Assembly (NCBI RefSeq): GCF_963169125.1
Contig: NC_084802.1
Span: 20,367,107-20,431,106, forward strand
DNA length: 64,000 nt
Reading direction: 5' to 3'
From: Humulus lupulus
Lineage: Eukaryota; Streptophyta; Magnoliopsida; Rosales; Cannabaceae
A model generated the notes under the pieces. That model saw only the letters and a list, made by a program, of their open reading frames with translations, had not been told where the DNA came from and did not search any database. This document shows, one piece after another, positions 1 through 12,524 of the stretch (positions within the stretch are counted from its first letter, which is position 1; each line of letters starts with the position of its first letter). A program made the translations under genes and the position numbers.

Positions 1-935
1 TAAGACTTCTTTATGGAAATGCTTGAAGCTACTACAATGGAATGAGATTGAGATATAGAAGCCTTGGGTCTTCATACAAGCTAAGCTATCTTGATGAAGT
101 TCTTGGAGAAAACTAGCAATATTGAAAGCTAGAGAGAGAGGGTTCTTCTTTTAGAGAGGAGAGAGGTGAGTGATCAATTCACAAATTAACTTAAATGACT
201 CATTTAAATAGTATAGGAACCTCATTAGACTCAGCCAATGAGATTAGAGCATTTTAATTTGAATTTTGGAGCAAAAACACATCACTGTACATAATTGTAT
301 ACGGACAGCCAAGGTGACACATCGCCTCCCAGAGACTCAAATTACATTTGCCTCTGCCTCTTTAGTTATTGTTGTTGAGATTGTTTAAATATAATGGTTA
401 AGATGTTTACATGTTGAGGTGCAAAATACTTAACGATTTTCACTTAAAGAGAAGTGAAAACATGAGATTGTGTAGAAGACATCTAAAAGTGACTTTTGTG
501 GGTCTAAAGTGATACAATGAGGTATCCAAACATTCCCAAAAAAATTGGTAGCTCTTGGAGCAATTGGTAATGCTTGGAATAGATATTTTGGACAACAATA
601 TTCATATTGTGTATAAGCCTTAGAAGTTCCCCAAGTTTGAAAATTCAAGTTGCTCAATACAAATGTTGTATCTCTCTAACCCTAATCTTGTATTTTTTTT
701 CATTCTATTATGTTTTTTATTGTTAGTATTGATGATTAAATGTATCTAAATTCATCTTATCATCTTTATTCATTTAGTTCTTTATATTCAAGATTAACAT
801 TCATATCATGAACATGTTTATTTGATTATCAAGAATTGTCTTCATACTTTGAATTTGAATCTCGATCAACATCTAGGGTTTGGAATATTGCATTATTATC
901 ATTATTCATTGTTGATTTGCAAAGAGTAAAGCCAT
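1..935. other. Unassigned noncoding DNA at the window start
   Basis: I recognise no gene here. The short open frames have no family motif and sit in ordinary AT-rich sequence. There is a small purine-rich GA tract around 125-170. From about 940 rightward the sequence aligns by eye with the zinc-knuckle-proximal part of a copia gag on the minus strand, so this stretch may be the far side of that old element or flanking DNA. The boundary is not visible. Confidence 0.4.
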
Positions 936-939
936 ATAT

Positions 940-1535
940 TCCCAACTGTTGTTTTGTTAAGAGACTTAAATGTATGCAGTTCATTCTACACCTAGGTCAT
1001 GTTGAACTCCAACTTATACATAATATAGTTGGTTGTGAACGCAGAGAAAGCATGAGTGAGCGATTCAAGTATGATGCTTACTTGAGTAGGGTCATCAATG
1101 AAAACCCCTGGTTCATGCATGACGTTAATCATGATCAAGACATGTTCACACGCATAAACACCTTTCTTCATCTTAGTATTCATGTAGGTTCTAGTAGCCC
1201 CATGTCTATTTTGATCAGATTGCTACTTATTCATAATATAGTTGGTTGTGAACGCAGAGAAATCATTAGTAGGCGATTCAAGTATGATGCTTACTTGAGT
1301 AGGGTCATCAATGAAAACCCCTAGTTCATGCATGACGTTAATCATGATCAATACATGTTCACGCACATAAACACCTTTCTTCATCTTAGTATTCATGTAG
1401 GTTCTAGTAGCCCCATGTCTACTTTGATCAGATTGCTGCCCAAACATGGCCTGCAGAGATTCCATTATATCAAAAGCAGTCTCCATGGGTTCATGATTTG
1501 TTCTCAGAACATCATCCATGTTTACAAGCATGTAA
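940..1535 (-). pseudogene. copia gag fragment (central part), with internal tandem duplication
   Basis: Minus-strand translation gives the UBN2-type copia gag core, e.g. MNTKMKKGVY, REHVLIMINVMHE and FTTNYIMNKLEFNMT, matching the gag at 21245-22213. A 213-bp segment (71 codons) is present twice in direct tandem (about 1019-1231 and 1232-1444), so the core helix region is repeated in frame. The two copies differ at a few bases; the more gag-N-terminal copy has a readable frame of about 100 residues. The gene stops at the solo LTR inserted at 1536. It is not expected to make a working capsid-like protein. Confidence 0.8.
1019..1444. repeat. 213-bp direct tandem duplication inside gag
   Basis: Two adjacent copies have an exact offset of 213 bp: the landmark gtcatcaatg is at 1091 and again at 1304. 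Because 213 is divisible by 3, the duplication keeps the gag frame. Divergence between the copies is low but not zero. Confidence 0.9.
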
Positions 1536-3739
1536 TGTTAGGAACGAGTTTCCTAATACGCAGCGGAATGGTGGTGTGGTTGGCCCAGTGTACAGCAAAA
1601 ATTTGCAACATATTTAAACTACCTTTAAATATGCGGATCCATTAATATACATACATTAATCATAAGCAAGTTAAGGATAGAATTCATACTTCTTGAAGCC
1701 TATCAAGTGTCATTGCTATCTTTTCGTATTTAAAACGATCTTCCTATCCAAGCCGCTCCCACGTACTCACACCAAGATCTTCCAAAGCGTTCTCTACACC
1801 TCAAGAAGTGTGTGGGAAATTAGAGAATGAAGGACAATTTATTTGTGATTCTACTTGATGTACTCAACACATGAGATCCAAAGAATAAGCCTGAGAATTG
1901 ATTCTTTATTTTTCAGGGAGAGAAAACTATCGTTCTATTTTTCACAGACCGAATAGACTGAGTTTTTTTTAGATATCTGAATATTTTCTGATTAGTCATA
2001 CTTAAAAGAAAATATTCAAATTTAAAAAATAAATCTGTAACCAACTTACAATTTACTTTTTAATTAATTAATTATTCTATTAATGAAAAAAATCCAAAAA
2101 ACCAATTTTTTTAATTATTAATTAATTAAATAAAAATAAAAATCATATCCCTGAAAATAGCCCTACACGCCACACACAGACCATGGACTGTGTGTGCACG
2201 TGTAGCATCCCTATTTTTAGGGATGTTGGTTTTTCAATTTTTATTTAATTATTTATTCAAACTAATTTGTCAAATAAGATCTAACAACCTGATAACTAAT
2301 TCAAATTTAAATTAATTATCAAATATAATTAATTATTTGAATAAATATTAATCTTTTAAATTCACATCCAATTTTTAACTTATCAGATTATTATCTCCCA
2401 CTCAAATAAAGATATTTAATTAATTCTACCAATTAATTAAATCCAATATTATCAAAAATAAATATTTAATTTATTATAATTTCAAAAATTATAATTAATT
2501 AATTAATTAAATTTCAAAATTAATTTAATTATTTAATATAATTTCAAAAATTATACAATAATTAAATATTAATTAATTTTGTTAACTCCAACTAATTTAT
2601 AATTAATTAATTAATCACTATTATCATATAATTGCATATTTGGCCTGAAGAATAAATTTCTTCTTAAATATGTCTTTAAACTATTTTTCCCTTCATATCA
2701 ACTCTTACCTTGAATAGTGTTGATAGAGCCGCTATGGAGACCTATGGACCTATAATTCCAAGCTCCAATAAATTTGAGATTATTAATTAAACTCTTTAAT
2801 TAAATAATCTTAATTTATTAATCTCATGATTATTCCACTATAAATATGAGACTGCACTCTTGTAATTATAGACATTTCATTTACTGAGTACTTTATAATC
2901 ATAAAGCGTCCATTAATATAATCATTGCATACAACTTGACCCTCTAATAATGATTCATAATTAATCAGAAATAAAATTACTGTTTTACCCTTTTAATTAT
3001 CTCTTGTTTCCTTAAGTACCATTGACTTTACTAGTGAAGGCTAATTCATAACTAAATTATGAATTTCAGCTCAATAACATTTCAGTCCCAAAAGTCAACC
3101 CTTAAGAGAACCATCATTCAATCTTTTGCGAGAAGGCATATATTCCATATCTGTATACTATGTCCCCAGCCATCTACATTAATGAGTTCCCAAAACAAAA
3201 GCTTTTAGCCTGATCATTCTGACAAACCATAACAAGTGAATCAAAGAACTCATATAACATAAACAGGAGTTCATAGAAACGTCAGGATTAAGATCTATTT
3301 GTATATGATCATCAGTTGATATATTTAATTAATACTTTGAAACAACATTTAACTAAGTATTAATAAACTTATCTGGTCCAGTTCTATATATTCTCTAATA
3401 TATAAAGCACCTCCACTAAAGTGTCCTGCCATACTAGTAATCCGGATCTAGATCACATGTATTCATAATACTAGTAGGTCATACTTGTAGTAATTAATCT
3501 AAAGATTCCATAACTTTATTTTACTACAAACTATTCAAGTTCATTTATCTTAAACACAATCCTCCCGTACCAATACATGTTTTAGATCACATATATGAAC
3601 TTAGGAATTTTCCTGATATTTACATAATATTATCACAGAATAATATAGTCCATAAAATATATACATAACAAATTCAATTCATTTATTTATTTCATGAAAC
3701 AATGTCTACTACATATGCTTTCAGGGAAAATTTCCAACA
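1536..3739 (-). mobile_element. Solo LTR, copia type, 2.2 kb
   Basis: The segment starts TGTTAGGAAC and ends TTTCCAACA (TG...CA ends) and is flanked on both sides by TGTAA (1531-1535 and 3740-3744), a perfect 5-bp target-site duplication. It interrupts copia gag, which resumes on the other side. No coding capacity is seen inside. Orientation is inferred from similarity of its right end, read on the minus strand, to the start of the copia LTR at 25881 (both carry an AAAGCAT..TGTA..AGACATT pattern), and of its left end (ACGCAGCGGAA) to the LTR end at 47334. It probably arose by LTR-LTR recombination of a full element. Confidence 0.88.
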
Positions 3740-3744
3740 TGTAA

Positions 3745-3965
3745 CACTTAGCCTTGTTGTTGGATTGAATCTAGACATCATATTTGTCCTGAACATTTTT
3801 CGCGGCAGTGGCAGCAGACTCTTCTGGACATTACTCAGTTAGGTCAAATTTATGGATCTCACAGTTCAACATAAAATTTAGATTTGACTTCCGTCTTATA
3901 AAATTATCACCATTAAGTTTTTCAAGTGATAATAAAGCAATAATAGGATTTCCCACGTTTGACAT
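3745..3965 (-). pseudogene. copia gag N-terminal fragment
   Basis: This is the part of the split gag on the far side of the solo LTR. Reading the minus strand from the ATG at 3965 gives MSNVGNPIIALLSLEKL and NGDNF, closely matching MSISGNPIIALIAPEKLTG at 22213. In-frame stops appear after about 50 residues (after the DLTE stretch). The start was chosen by alignment with the better copy, not by any ribosome-site signal. Confidence 0.75.
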
Positions 3966-5342
3966 TACTGAAAGAAATAAAATACAAAAATATTATGTCT
4001 TGAAAATAAATACCAATAAATTCATAAAGTAAACATGATGCATGAATGCAACAATTGAAACACATAAACTTAGCATTTACTATTCCACGATAAAACTACC
4101 CGACAATTAAAGAGTCGCATTAGATTCGGTCAAGTTAATTTAAGACAGTCTATAAGACACTCTTATCTTTGTTATTTAAAACTAAAAAATAGCTCATATT
4201 TCTATTTTAAAAATAAAGTATCAATTATTTGGTCAAGATGAAATTATCCACTACAAAAGCTTAATTGTATCTTTCTAAGTGTGACCAATTATTTTAGAAT
4301 TTATGGCTTAACTTAGAAAGTGTCGCCTTGGGTTGGTCAAACCTAAAATACATCACTCTTTCCTATCTTCGTAAGAAGACAACCTTGATATTAATATGAA
4401 AAGAAACCTTCCTTAGGGGGACAGAAACAAAGCTGCCTCGAGGTCCTAATCATATTTCACGGAGTTGTACTAATAATAGAGACCATAGGTCACATTGAGA
4501 TGTCAAATTTCTCCCAATTACTATTTCATAATATATGTGTTTATTAAACTAATCAATTAATTCTAAATTAATTACTAGTTTATTTATAACCCTATGAATG
4601 TAATTAATTACAAAAATCATACATTTGTAAAAGAGTCTGTTTCTATAATTAAAGTGATCTAAATAATTACCCATTACATTCATCGAGCTTTACTAAAACA
4701 CATTTTAAATAAAGTTGGTTATCCTGAAAGGCCCATAATAACTATTTCCATTATTATAGTGTGATTTACCAAGTTTTAACTAATTTAAGACTTAGCACTT
4801 TACATGCAATTGATTTCACCAAAACAATTCATATAAACACTTAGGTCAATCCTAGATAATCATGTTTCTACAAAAGATGCATGATTAATTAAATTGTGTG
4901 GGGTTTCATGTATGGCATGTAATACACTAATGCATGATCATGTTATTAATCAAACATTTATTTAAATACTTACAATAAACAAATATCAAACAATAAATGA
5001 TGAACAAGTATTTCTAAATTTACAACCCTTGAAAAGTAAAAATTTAAATTACAAAGTGGGCTTCAGTTGTTTTCAATACTCTAAATGCTTCTCCTTCTCT
5101 TAGGCCCATCTTCATAATCCTTAGGAATTAAATAGGCCCAATAACTAATTAGAAACTTATTTCTAATTAATTTATTGAATTAAAACTAATTTTTAATTAA
5201 ATAACCCATTTTATTACCTTTTTAATCTAGTTGAATTTAAATAATTAAAAGAATCAAATTCAAATAATTATTTAAACTTAAGATAAGATCTTAACCAACT
5301 AAAATATATTTTATTTTTATAATAAAAATAAAACAAGATAAT
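3966..5342 (-). other. copia 5' leader remnant (noncoding)
   Basis: AT-rich, noncoding sequence that parallels the leader of the 17-26 kb copia (22235-24041), including a shared tract near 4810-4870 and 23040-23100. It ends abruptly at about 5342 without reaching a PBS or LTR. Confidence 0.65.
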
Positions 5343-5485
5343 TAACTTTACATGTCACCTCTAATGCTCTCCAACTCATGGTTGGCCAAGCTTCTCCTTA
5401 CCCTTACCCGCACCACAAAGCACCCGTGAGTCAAGACTCAGCAAGAAAATATATTAACCAATTCAAACAGTCAACAGAACATAAC
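5343..5485 (-). mobile_element. Fragment of a gypsy-type LTR
   Basis: It carries the block common to all gypsy LTRs in this window (ctccaactcatggttgg, then the caccacaaagcacccgtgag phrase and cagcaagaaaa). It is cut by the LTR that begins at 5486, so this was probably the target of that insertion. Only about 140 bp survive. Confidence 0.65.
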
Positions 5486-5986
5486 TGTAACATCCTAAAC
5501 TCCAAGGACTGTTACGGTGTGCCTTGTAAACAGTGCTAAACTCGCTAATCGAGTCATTTGGCCAAAATCGTGTAACTAAGTATGATTAGCGGTTTAGGGA
5601 TTAAAATTTTTGGTTAAGATATAACGTTTCATTAGAACGTTTATTATATACATTGGGGTCCCAAAAATATAATTTAAAGGTCTATTACAAGATAATATTT
5701 ACAACTAGTTGATCTAAGCGGCAAAACAGGGTTTGACCCTAGTTCCTCTTTAACCTCGGCCGTGGTGGTCGAACAGCTGCATATGTACACATCATCACCT
5801 AAGCTCTCCAACTCAATGATGGTCCAGCTTTCTTTTGCCTTTACCTGCACCACATAGCACCCGTGAGCCGAAGCCCAGTAAGAAAACTCAATATGCTCAT
5901 GAACAGTAATAACATGTCATCAAATCATAAGGCACATGCCTAGCAAATACAGCCCTATTCATGCAGGAAAATAAGTTCAAACAATG

Positions 5987-6268
5987 AACGAGTGACTGAT
6001 CAATAAGTCACTAACAGGGGGTCTGTACCTTTTAACAAGTGACTAATTACCAAGTCACTAACAGGGGGTCTATACCTTTTAACAAGTGACTAATTACCAA
6101 GTCGCTAATAGGGGGTCTGTACCTTTTAACAAGTGACTAATTACCAAGCCACTAACAGGGGGTCTATACCTTTTAACAAGTGACTAATTACCAAGTCACT
6201 AACAAGGGGTCTGTACCTTTTAACAAGTGACTAATTACCAAGTCACTAACAGGGGATTCTGCTCCCTT
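5987..6268. repeat. 47-bp tandem minisatellite in the gypsy LTR
   Basis: About five and a half units are spaced exactly 47 bp apart; the word aacaagtgac begins at 6034, 6081, 6128, 6175 and 6222. Units differ by one to three bases. The equivalent place in the LTR at 12525-15208 has a different, shorter array, so the repeats expand independently. Confidence 0.95.
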
Positions 6269-6539
6269 AGCCATGTGGCAAAACAGTCACCTAGACCTTT
6301 GGCCCTGGCTCTGAGTAACTAGACATAGACTAGTCAAGCGCTTATAATTTTCATCGAACTTAGGGTCGGTCCAACATTAATACCCCATATGAGTCATTAA
6401 ATGTTGATATCGATTAGATCTAATCTTTTATCGGCTCTGCGTTCATGACTCTTATGTCATTTTTGACTCTCATGTCAGTGATACGCGACCAATGCCGATC
6501 CTGAATAGTTGGTGCCACACACAAGCAAGCAATGCTACC

Positions 6540-9173
6540 TGTAATGCCCCAAATTTCCTAATGAGGTTTAAGACCTTGATTAGGAGGTCGGGAGGGCCAT
6601 AATTGATTTATTATAGTATTTAATGATTATATGCATGTTTACGTGGATTATACTATTATATGATGGTGAATGCACGCATATGGGCTCATATATTAATTAT
6701 GAGGGTAATTTAGTAATTTGGCCACTGTGGGCGTAATTGTATATTTTGGGTGCGTGATTGTGATTAATTAATATAGCCACATTATAAGGTGTATTGGTTC
6801 GAGCTAGTCGACATGAGACGATCATGAGATGTAAGTGTTCGGTTTAGTCATAACGGGTTTAAGTTCGGGGCTCGGGGTGAGTCTCAGGGTGAATTTAATG
6901 ATTAGAGCATTACCGGGAATTAAAGGGTAATGGGATATGATTTATTGGTATTTGGGAATATTGAAAATAGCGGGAATTGGAGAGCGTTAATTATAATTAA
7001 CGGTATAGGTTGGAAATGACGAATTTACCCTTGGGAGTGTTTAGAAGCTTTTAAATTGGCCTAGGGGCATTATGGTCTTTTGACCTTAAGGATTTATATC
7101 AGCTTTTGGGGTTTGGAAAGCTGTGGAAACATAACAAAAACAGAACCTATCTTCATCACTTCTCCTTCTCTCCCGTACAAGGTTCCTCCTTCACTTTTCT
7201 TTGATTTTTGAGAGCCCAAATTGAGGAATTGAGCTAGGAGATCAAAGGTGGGAGCTAGGGAACTTGATTCAGACATTTAAGGGGATTCAAAATCGTTTTT
7301 AAGGTGAGTTCTAGCCATTGAATTCAGGTTATGCTCTGTTTTCCTTTTGGTTTTCAGCTTATGGTTTTTGATGTGGAAAGTGGGAATCAAAGGGAGTTTT
7401 TGTGTTGGTTTGATTGGGATTTGATGAGGGTAAGCTATGGTTGTTGTCTAGAGGTTAAATTGAGTGTTTGGAGGAGGTTTGGGGTTGGTTTGAAGGGTTG
7501 GTTCCAAGGTAAAACGCAGGGGAGAGTTGGCTGGTGCGTGCTGGTTTCTTGGCTGATTTGCGAAATGAGCCGTGGCCTGTCTATGGTGTGTCGCGGCCTG
7601 TGATGGCTTTAAAGGTGAAAATGGCTCTATCAGGAGGGTGAGCCGCGGCCCATCAAGGCAGATTTGGCCAAAAATGGGTTTTTGGCTTAGGGATGCTAGC
7701 TTAAGGCCTCGGGGTTGGTCCTAGTACTCGGTTAAGTGGGGATTGATGTCTCGGAGGCTAGATATTGGTTTGGAAACTTATGTTGACCATTTTTATTGAT
7801 GGTATCTTATATTTGGTTATGACTAGGTGACCGCTAAAGGACTAAAGGTTGATCGTTCTCAAGGGTCGTTCTTTAAATCATTCTAGCTCGACTTTGAGGT
7901 AAGAAAACTGCACCCTGTGTACATGAGACATGCATGGCTAGTAATGATGCATGTTGGTTGATTACTATGTATGACATGCATGGCTATTATTGATGCATGT
8001 TGGTTGATTACTATGTATTACATGCATGGCTATTATTGATGCATGTTGGTTGATTATTATGTATGACATGCATGGCTATTCTTGATGCATGTTGGTTGAC
8101 TATTAAATGTGACATGCATGGCTGTTATTGGTGCATGTTGGATTGCTGGATATATGGCGTATGATGCATGAGAAACATGTGATTGGGACATGCTTTATAT
8201 AGTGAGTATGATATTGTTCAGAGCTTGAGCCTCTGTGTTTATGCATGGCCCTGATAGCACTAATACCTGTTTAGTAAGCATGTTAAGTGCCTTGTTTACG
8301 GATATGGAATATGTGATATATGATTGGTGGCATGTCTTACTTGTGAATGACACTGACTAGTCAGGGACCGACTCTAAAGTCGAGAATCATGCATTGAATG
8401 GCTCTATGGCATTAATGCCAGACCGACCCTAAGGTCGAAGAACTTATAAGCGCTTGCCTGGTCTATGACCAGATGTTTATGGCCAAGGTATATGACCACG
8501 GTGACTGTTTGTCACATGGCCAAGGGACGCTGTCCATGGCACGACTCTAGAGTCGGGAGGAAGGTTATGTTGGTGAACATTCACCATGCACCTATCCTAA
8601 TCAAACCTATGAAAGGATCACTTATCAGTTAAGCCCTGGTGACCCTATCGTCACATGGCTAGAAGGAGCGATGCTCATTATTGTGACTTTTGGCTATTGT
8701 CACCTATTTGCTTGGACTGATAGTCCTGAATGGTTTTTATGATCGTTGTTGATACTATATCATACTTTATTGTGTTTTCTTGCTGGGCTTTGGCTCACGG
8801 GTGCTACGTGGTGCAGGTAAAGGCAAGAGGAAGCTGGACCATCCTTGAGTTGGAGAGCTTAGGTGATGACGTGTACATATGCAACTGTTCGTCCGCCACG
8901 GCCGAGGTTTAAAGTGGAACTAGGGTTGAACCCTGTTTTGCCGCTTAGAACGACCTGTTGTAAATATTTTCTGTAATAAACTCTGAAACTTTATTTTCGG
9001 GATCCCAATGTATATATTAAACGTTCTAGTGAGACGTTACCTCCTAACCAAAGCTTTTAATCCCTAAACCGCTAATCGTACTTAGATCACGATTTTGGCC
9101 AAATGACTCGATTAGCGAGTTTAGCACTGTTTACAAGGAACACCGTAACGGTTCCAGGAGTTGGGGCGTTACA
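6540..9173 (+). mobile_element. Solo LTR, Ty3/gypsy type, nested in an opposite-strand LTR
   Basis: It runs TGTAATGCCCC to GGGGCGTTACA, 2634 bp, with CTACC on both sides (6535-6539 and 9174-9178). It belongs to the same superfamily as the LTR it landed in but has the opposite orientation, so the two form a large imperfect inverted repeat. It contains a 46-bp tandem array (7927-8150), a GC-rich segment around 7565-7660 and the conserved tail block around 8777-8900. The open frames at 7331-7603 and 8730-8912 lie in LTR sequence and have no protein-family support. Confidence 0.92.
7927..8150. repeat. 46-bp tandem minisatellite in the solo LTR
   Basis: About five units begin at 7927, 7973, 8019, 8065 and 8111, built around gacatgcatggct and gatgcatgttgg. 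The opposite-strand LTR has about three reverse-complement units at 9360-9490, so copy number differs between related LTRs. Confidence 0.93.
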
Positions 9174-10836
9174 CTACCAAACATATATCATATGTCAAAT
9201 ATCCGAATATAGGGCCTTCAGCATGCTTACTTAACAACTGCTAGCATAATTAGGACCATGCATAAACACAAAGGCTCAAGCTCTGAACAATCTCATATTC
9301 AATAATCATAACATGCCCTAACCGCATGTTTCTCGTGCAACATATGCATCACATTTAATCACTTGACATGCCTCAATAATAACCATGCATGTCACCTTTT
9401 AAATATCCAGCATGCATCAAGAATAACCATGCATGTCCCATTTAAGCATCCAACATGCATCAAGAATAACCATGCATGTCATATATACACAGGGTACAGT
9501 TTTCTTACCTTTGATTCGAGCAAGAATGAATAAAAGAATGACCCTTGTGAACGGTCAACCTTTAAGTTCCTTAACGGTCACCTAGTCATAACCAAATACG
9601 GGACACCATCAATAAAATGAATAACAAGGGTTCCTGAACCAAGATCTAGCCTCCGGGACAACAATCCCCATTAATACGGGTAGTAGGAACAATCCCGGGC
9701 CTAAAACCAAGTTCCCGAGGTCAAAACACCCAAACGGCCTCAAAACCAAGTTCCCGAGATCAAAACACCCAAACGGCCTCAAAACCCTGCCTAAGTCGCG
9801 GCCCTAGCACCTTGAGTCGCGACCCCAAGCCACACCAGGAGCAAGGGTCGTGGCGCCCACTACCCAGAGCCGCGGCGCCCAGCATGCCCAATTGCCTCCA
9901 GCTGCTTCTTCGAGCTTAGGCCGCAGCGCCCAAGAACAGGGCCGCGACCCCCACCCAGAAACCAGCCATGAACTCGATTTTCTTCATCCAAAACCTTCCA
10001 AAAACATACCTAAACACTTCCAAATCCAAAAATCAAAGTTCCCAAACTTCCCAATGATCCAAAATCATCAAATCTCGAGGCTCAAACGAACCAAAAACTC
10101 AACGATTCACAAAACCCAATTCTAAGCTTAGAAACTCTATAAACTCAAAACTTAAGACTTAGATTACCTTTGATTGGGTTGTTTCTCATTAAATTCTTCG
10201 GTCAAGAAGCTTCTAATCTTTCCTAGGATCGCTATGCGTCGATCCTCGCTTGATTCCAACTCCTAGAACTCGAGATTCCTTTGAAATTGCCTCGAACGGT
10301 AAAAGGAACTGACGGGAAGAGAGAGTATTTTCTAATGTGCGGCTCTATCTGACAAGGTACTTCTAGCTTAAGTAACCTCAAATAAAACCTAGTGCTCGAG
10401 GTCCCGAAAACACCCCCGGGAACATTATAGTCAAAACTTCCAGAATTTCCTCCTTATCTCAATAACTCCCAATTTATCATCAAATAAAGATTCGCATTAC
10501 TCAATATCCCAATAAATGACCCTGTTATGACAAAACCGTTAATTCACATTATAAGACCGTCTCATGCCGAATAGCTTGAATATATTTCCATAATAATGGG
10601 ATCTCATCCATAACTCACAATATGCACCAAAATACACAAATATGCCCTCAACGGGCCAAATTACCAAAACACCATAATAATCAAATGTGGACCCACATGC
10701 ATGCATTTAACATCATATTATAATATAATTCACAAAAACATGCATATAATCATTTAATGGCATAGTTAAACAGTTATGGCCCTCCCGGCCTACTAATCCA
10801 GCCATTAAACCACATCAGGGATTTCGGGGCATTACA

Positions 10837-10852
10837 ATTATCCCCTCCTTAC
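10837..10852 (-). promoter_or_regulatory. Polypurine tract of the gypsy element
   Basis: On the minus strand this reads TAAGGAGGGGATAAT immediately before the LTR start TGTAATGCCCC. A purine tract abutting an LTR is the plus-strand priming site of LTR retrotransposons. It fixes the element's orientation as minus. Confidence 0.8.
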
Positions 10853-12524
10853 ATAAATTTTGTCCTCGAAATTTATTGGAACTTCCCGGAATATAAATTC
10901 TGCTCAACTGATTCCAGTTTCCCAGGTCGTTCCCTCGACCTCACTGTTTCTGCAACATACCTTAACCTAAGGTACAACTTTGTTCCTCAGAACCTTATTC
11001 TTTATATTTCATATATGGACTGGCTATTCCTTATTGGATAACTTAGCCTCAAATCCCTTGATTCTCATAACTCAACTCATGAGTTTCTTTTAACCCATGT
11101 CCTCAGCATGGAAATACATAATACACTGTGTACAACTGACAGTGCCAAAGATAAGGTTGATCCAAAGTCAACCTAACCAGTCCTATCCAGGACTCAAACT
11201 GTTAAAATAATCTAGGGCTCAACTTGCCCTCAACTCCTCACCCCTTTCCATGGTGATACTTTTAAGGAAGATACAATCTTCTACCTGGAACTTCATGTTC
11301 CTACTTTTCAATTCAGTAAAACTTTTCCATTCACTCTAAGAAGTGAGCATCCAAGCTCCAACCTCTAATAATCTCAATAGTCCCCTGAACCACCTCAGGA
11401 TCCAAATATAACATCTCACCCTTTTCATTCCAATAAATTGGTGATAAACATTCTCTATCATACCTTATCTCATAAGGTACCTTTCCAACCCTGGATAACT
11501 CTCTTTCTTTCCCTCTCTGATTTACCATCAGTCTGAGAATAATAAATTGTATTGAATCCCATCGATATACTTATTTCCTTTTTTAACCCTTCCAAAACCT
11601 GGAAATCGCAATAAATTCTCCATCTGATAAGATAGACCTTGAATTTCATGAAGGCGCACTACCTCTTTCACATAAAGATCTAATTACTAATCAGTTGCAT
11701 TATTCACCCTTGCTGATAATGATGAACTCACTTAAAACACTGGTCCACAATGATCCGATGCCAACTCACGCTGACCCACTAACCTGGGCAATCCCACCGC
11801 AAAACCTATCGCGATGCTTTCTTATTTCCATTATAAAATACTCAAAGGCTACAATGGTCCTGCTGATTCTGATACTCTGACTTGACCTGCTAACAAGTTA
11901 AAAACTTTACCACGTATTCCATTATGTCCATCTCCATCTCAGGCCATCAATATTAAACTTTCAAACTCTGGAACACTGTCATGATGCCTGAATGAAGAGA
12001 AAACAAGAGTAGCATGAGATTCATCCAGAATCTCCCAAGTAATCCCAGCGTCCATCGGATCCCAAGTCCGATCCTTATATCTCAATAAATTCATACCTGA
12101 CACTGTTTAATTCTTGGCTACTCCAACTAAGACTCTCCACTCAATTCTTCTTATTTGTGGTTCACTTAATCATCTTTCCTTCTAATCCTTTTCGAAATGA
12201 TAACTTCAAACATAAAATTGGCCACCTGGCCCACCAGAAACTCTACTCTAGTTCTGGTCAGATACTTTAACCAACATGTTACATAGGTAATCACTTCTCC
12301 TGCTACTGAGGTGTCATAACCACCTACTATCTGGTTCGGATATGCAAGAAGACTTAGAACTCTTTCCCAAGGCACCTGTAATACCCTGCCCATCCAGGGA
12401 AACTCTTGCCTACCGAGGCAATTCTTGACCTTGGCAAATCTCCGCGGAGAAAACACCACAATACCATCGTCCAAGATGATCACAAACCTTATTCAAATAA
12501 ACCTTTGAATGCTCTGTTCATCTA
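10853..12524 (-). pseudogene. Degraded gypsy pol: integrase C-terminal region and unresolved RT-integrase remnant
   Basis: The clearest piece is at 11331-11528 on the minus strand, where PYEIRYDRECLSPIYWNEKGE followed by LDPEVVQGT corresponds to the well-known gypsy integrase stretch (PYEALYGRKCRSPxxWDEVGE, LGPExVQxT). The remainder is open in short frames only (for example 12166-12483) and I could not assign it with confidence. The usual RNase H and integrase core are not recognisable. It is interrupted on the right by the solo LTR at 12525. Not functional. Confidence 0.7.

Larger units (their letters stand above)
940..5342 (-). mobile_element. Old Ty1/copia remnant: gag and 5' leader, split by a solo LTR
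   Basis: This minus-strand copia fragment is closely related to the better preserved copia at 17-26 kb. Its gag (about 940-1535 plus 3745-3965) and leader (3966 to about 5342) align by eye with 21.6-23.6 kb, including the leader phrases around 4020-4060 and 22270-22310. Gag is broken by a solo LTR at 1536-3739 flanked by TGTAA. No protease, integrase or RT is visible to the left, so most of pol is missing or outside the window. The leader is cut at about 5342, where a gypsy-type LTR fragment begins. Confidence 0.8.
5486..10836 (-). mobile_element. Ty3/gypsy 3' LTR, interrupted by a nested solo LTR
   Basis: The ends are TGTAACATCC (5486) and GGGGCATTACA (10836). On the minus strand this is TGTAATGCCCC to the end, directly preceded by the purine tract of the element (complement of 10837-10852), which marks it as the 3' LTR of the gypsy element lying to the right. 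The LTR is in two pieces, 5486-6539 and 9174-10836, separated by a solo LTR with a perfect CTACC duplication. Sequence across the break joins as expected from the related LTR at 12525-15208 (gctaccaa(g/a)catat). The flank at 5481-5485 (ATAAC) does not match the right side, as expected for an internal LTR boundary. It carries a 47-bp tandem array and a GC-rich module. Confidence 0.85.

Noticed and set aside
1..60. A 20-bp match between 12-31 and the complement of 52848-52867
   Set aside because: Exact over about 20 bases but the flanks do not match in either direction, so it is too short to claim a shared element.
836..1324. A 162-residue protein with an internal repeat
   Set aside because: It lies antisense to copia gag; the repeat is the 213-bp DNA duplication.
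8730..8912. Small protein VFSCWALAHGCYVVQVKARG
   Set aside because: The frame is part of the LTR tail block that recurs across the window; in other copies the frame is not maintained, and the conserved element looks like RNA or DNA signal.
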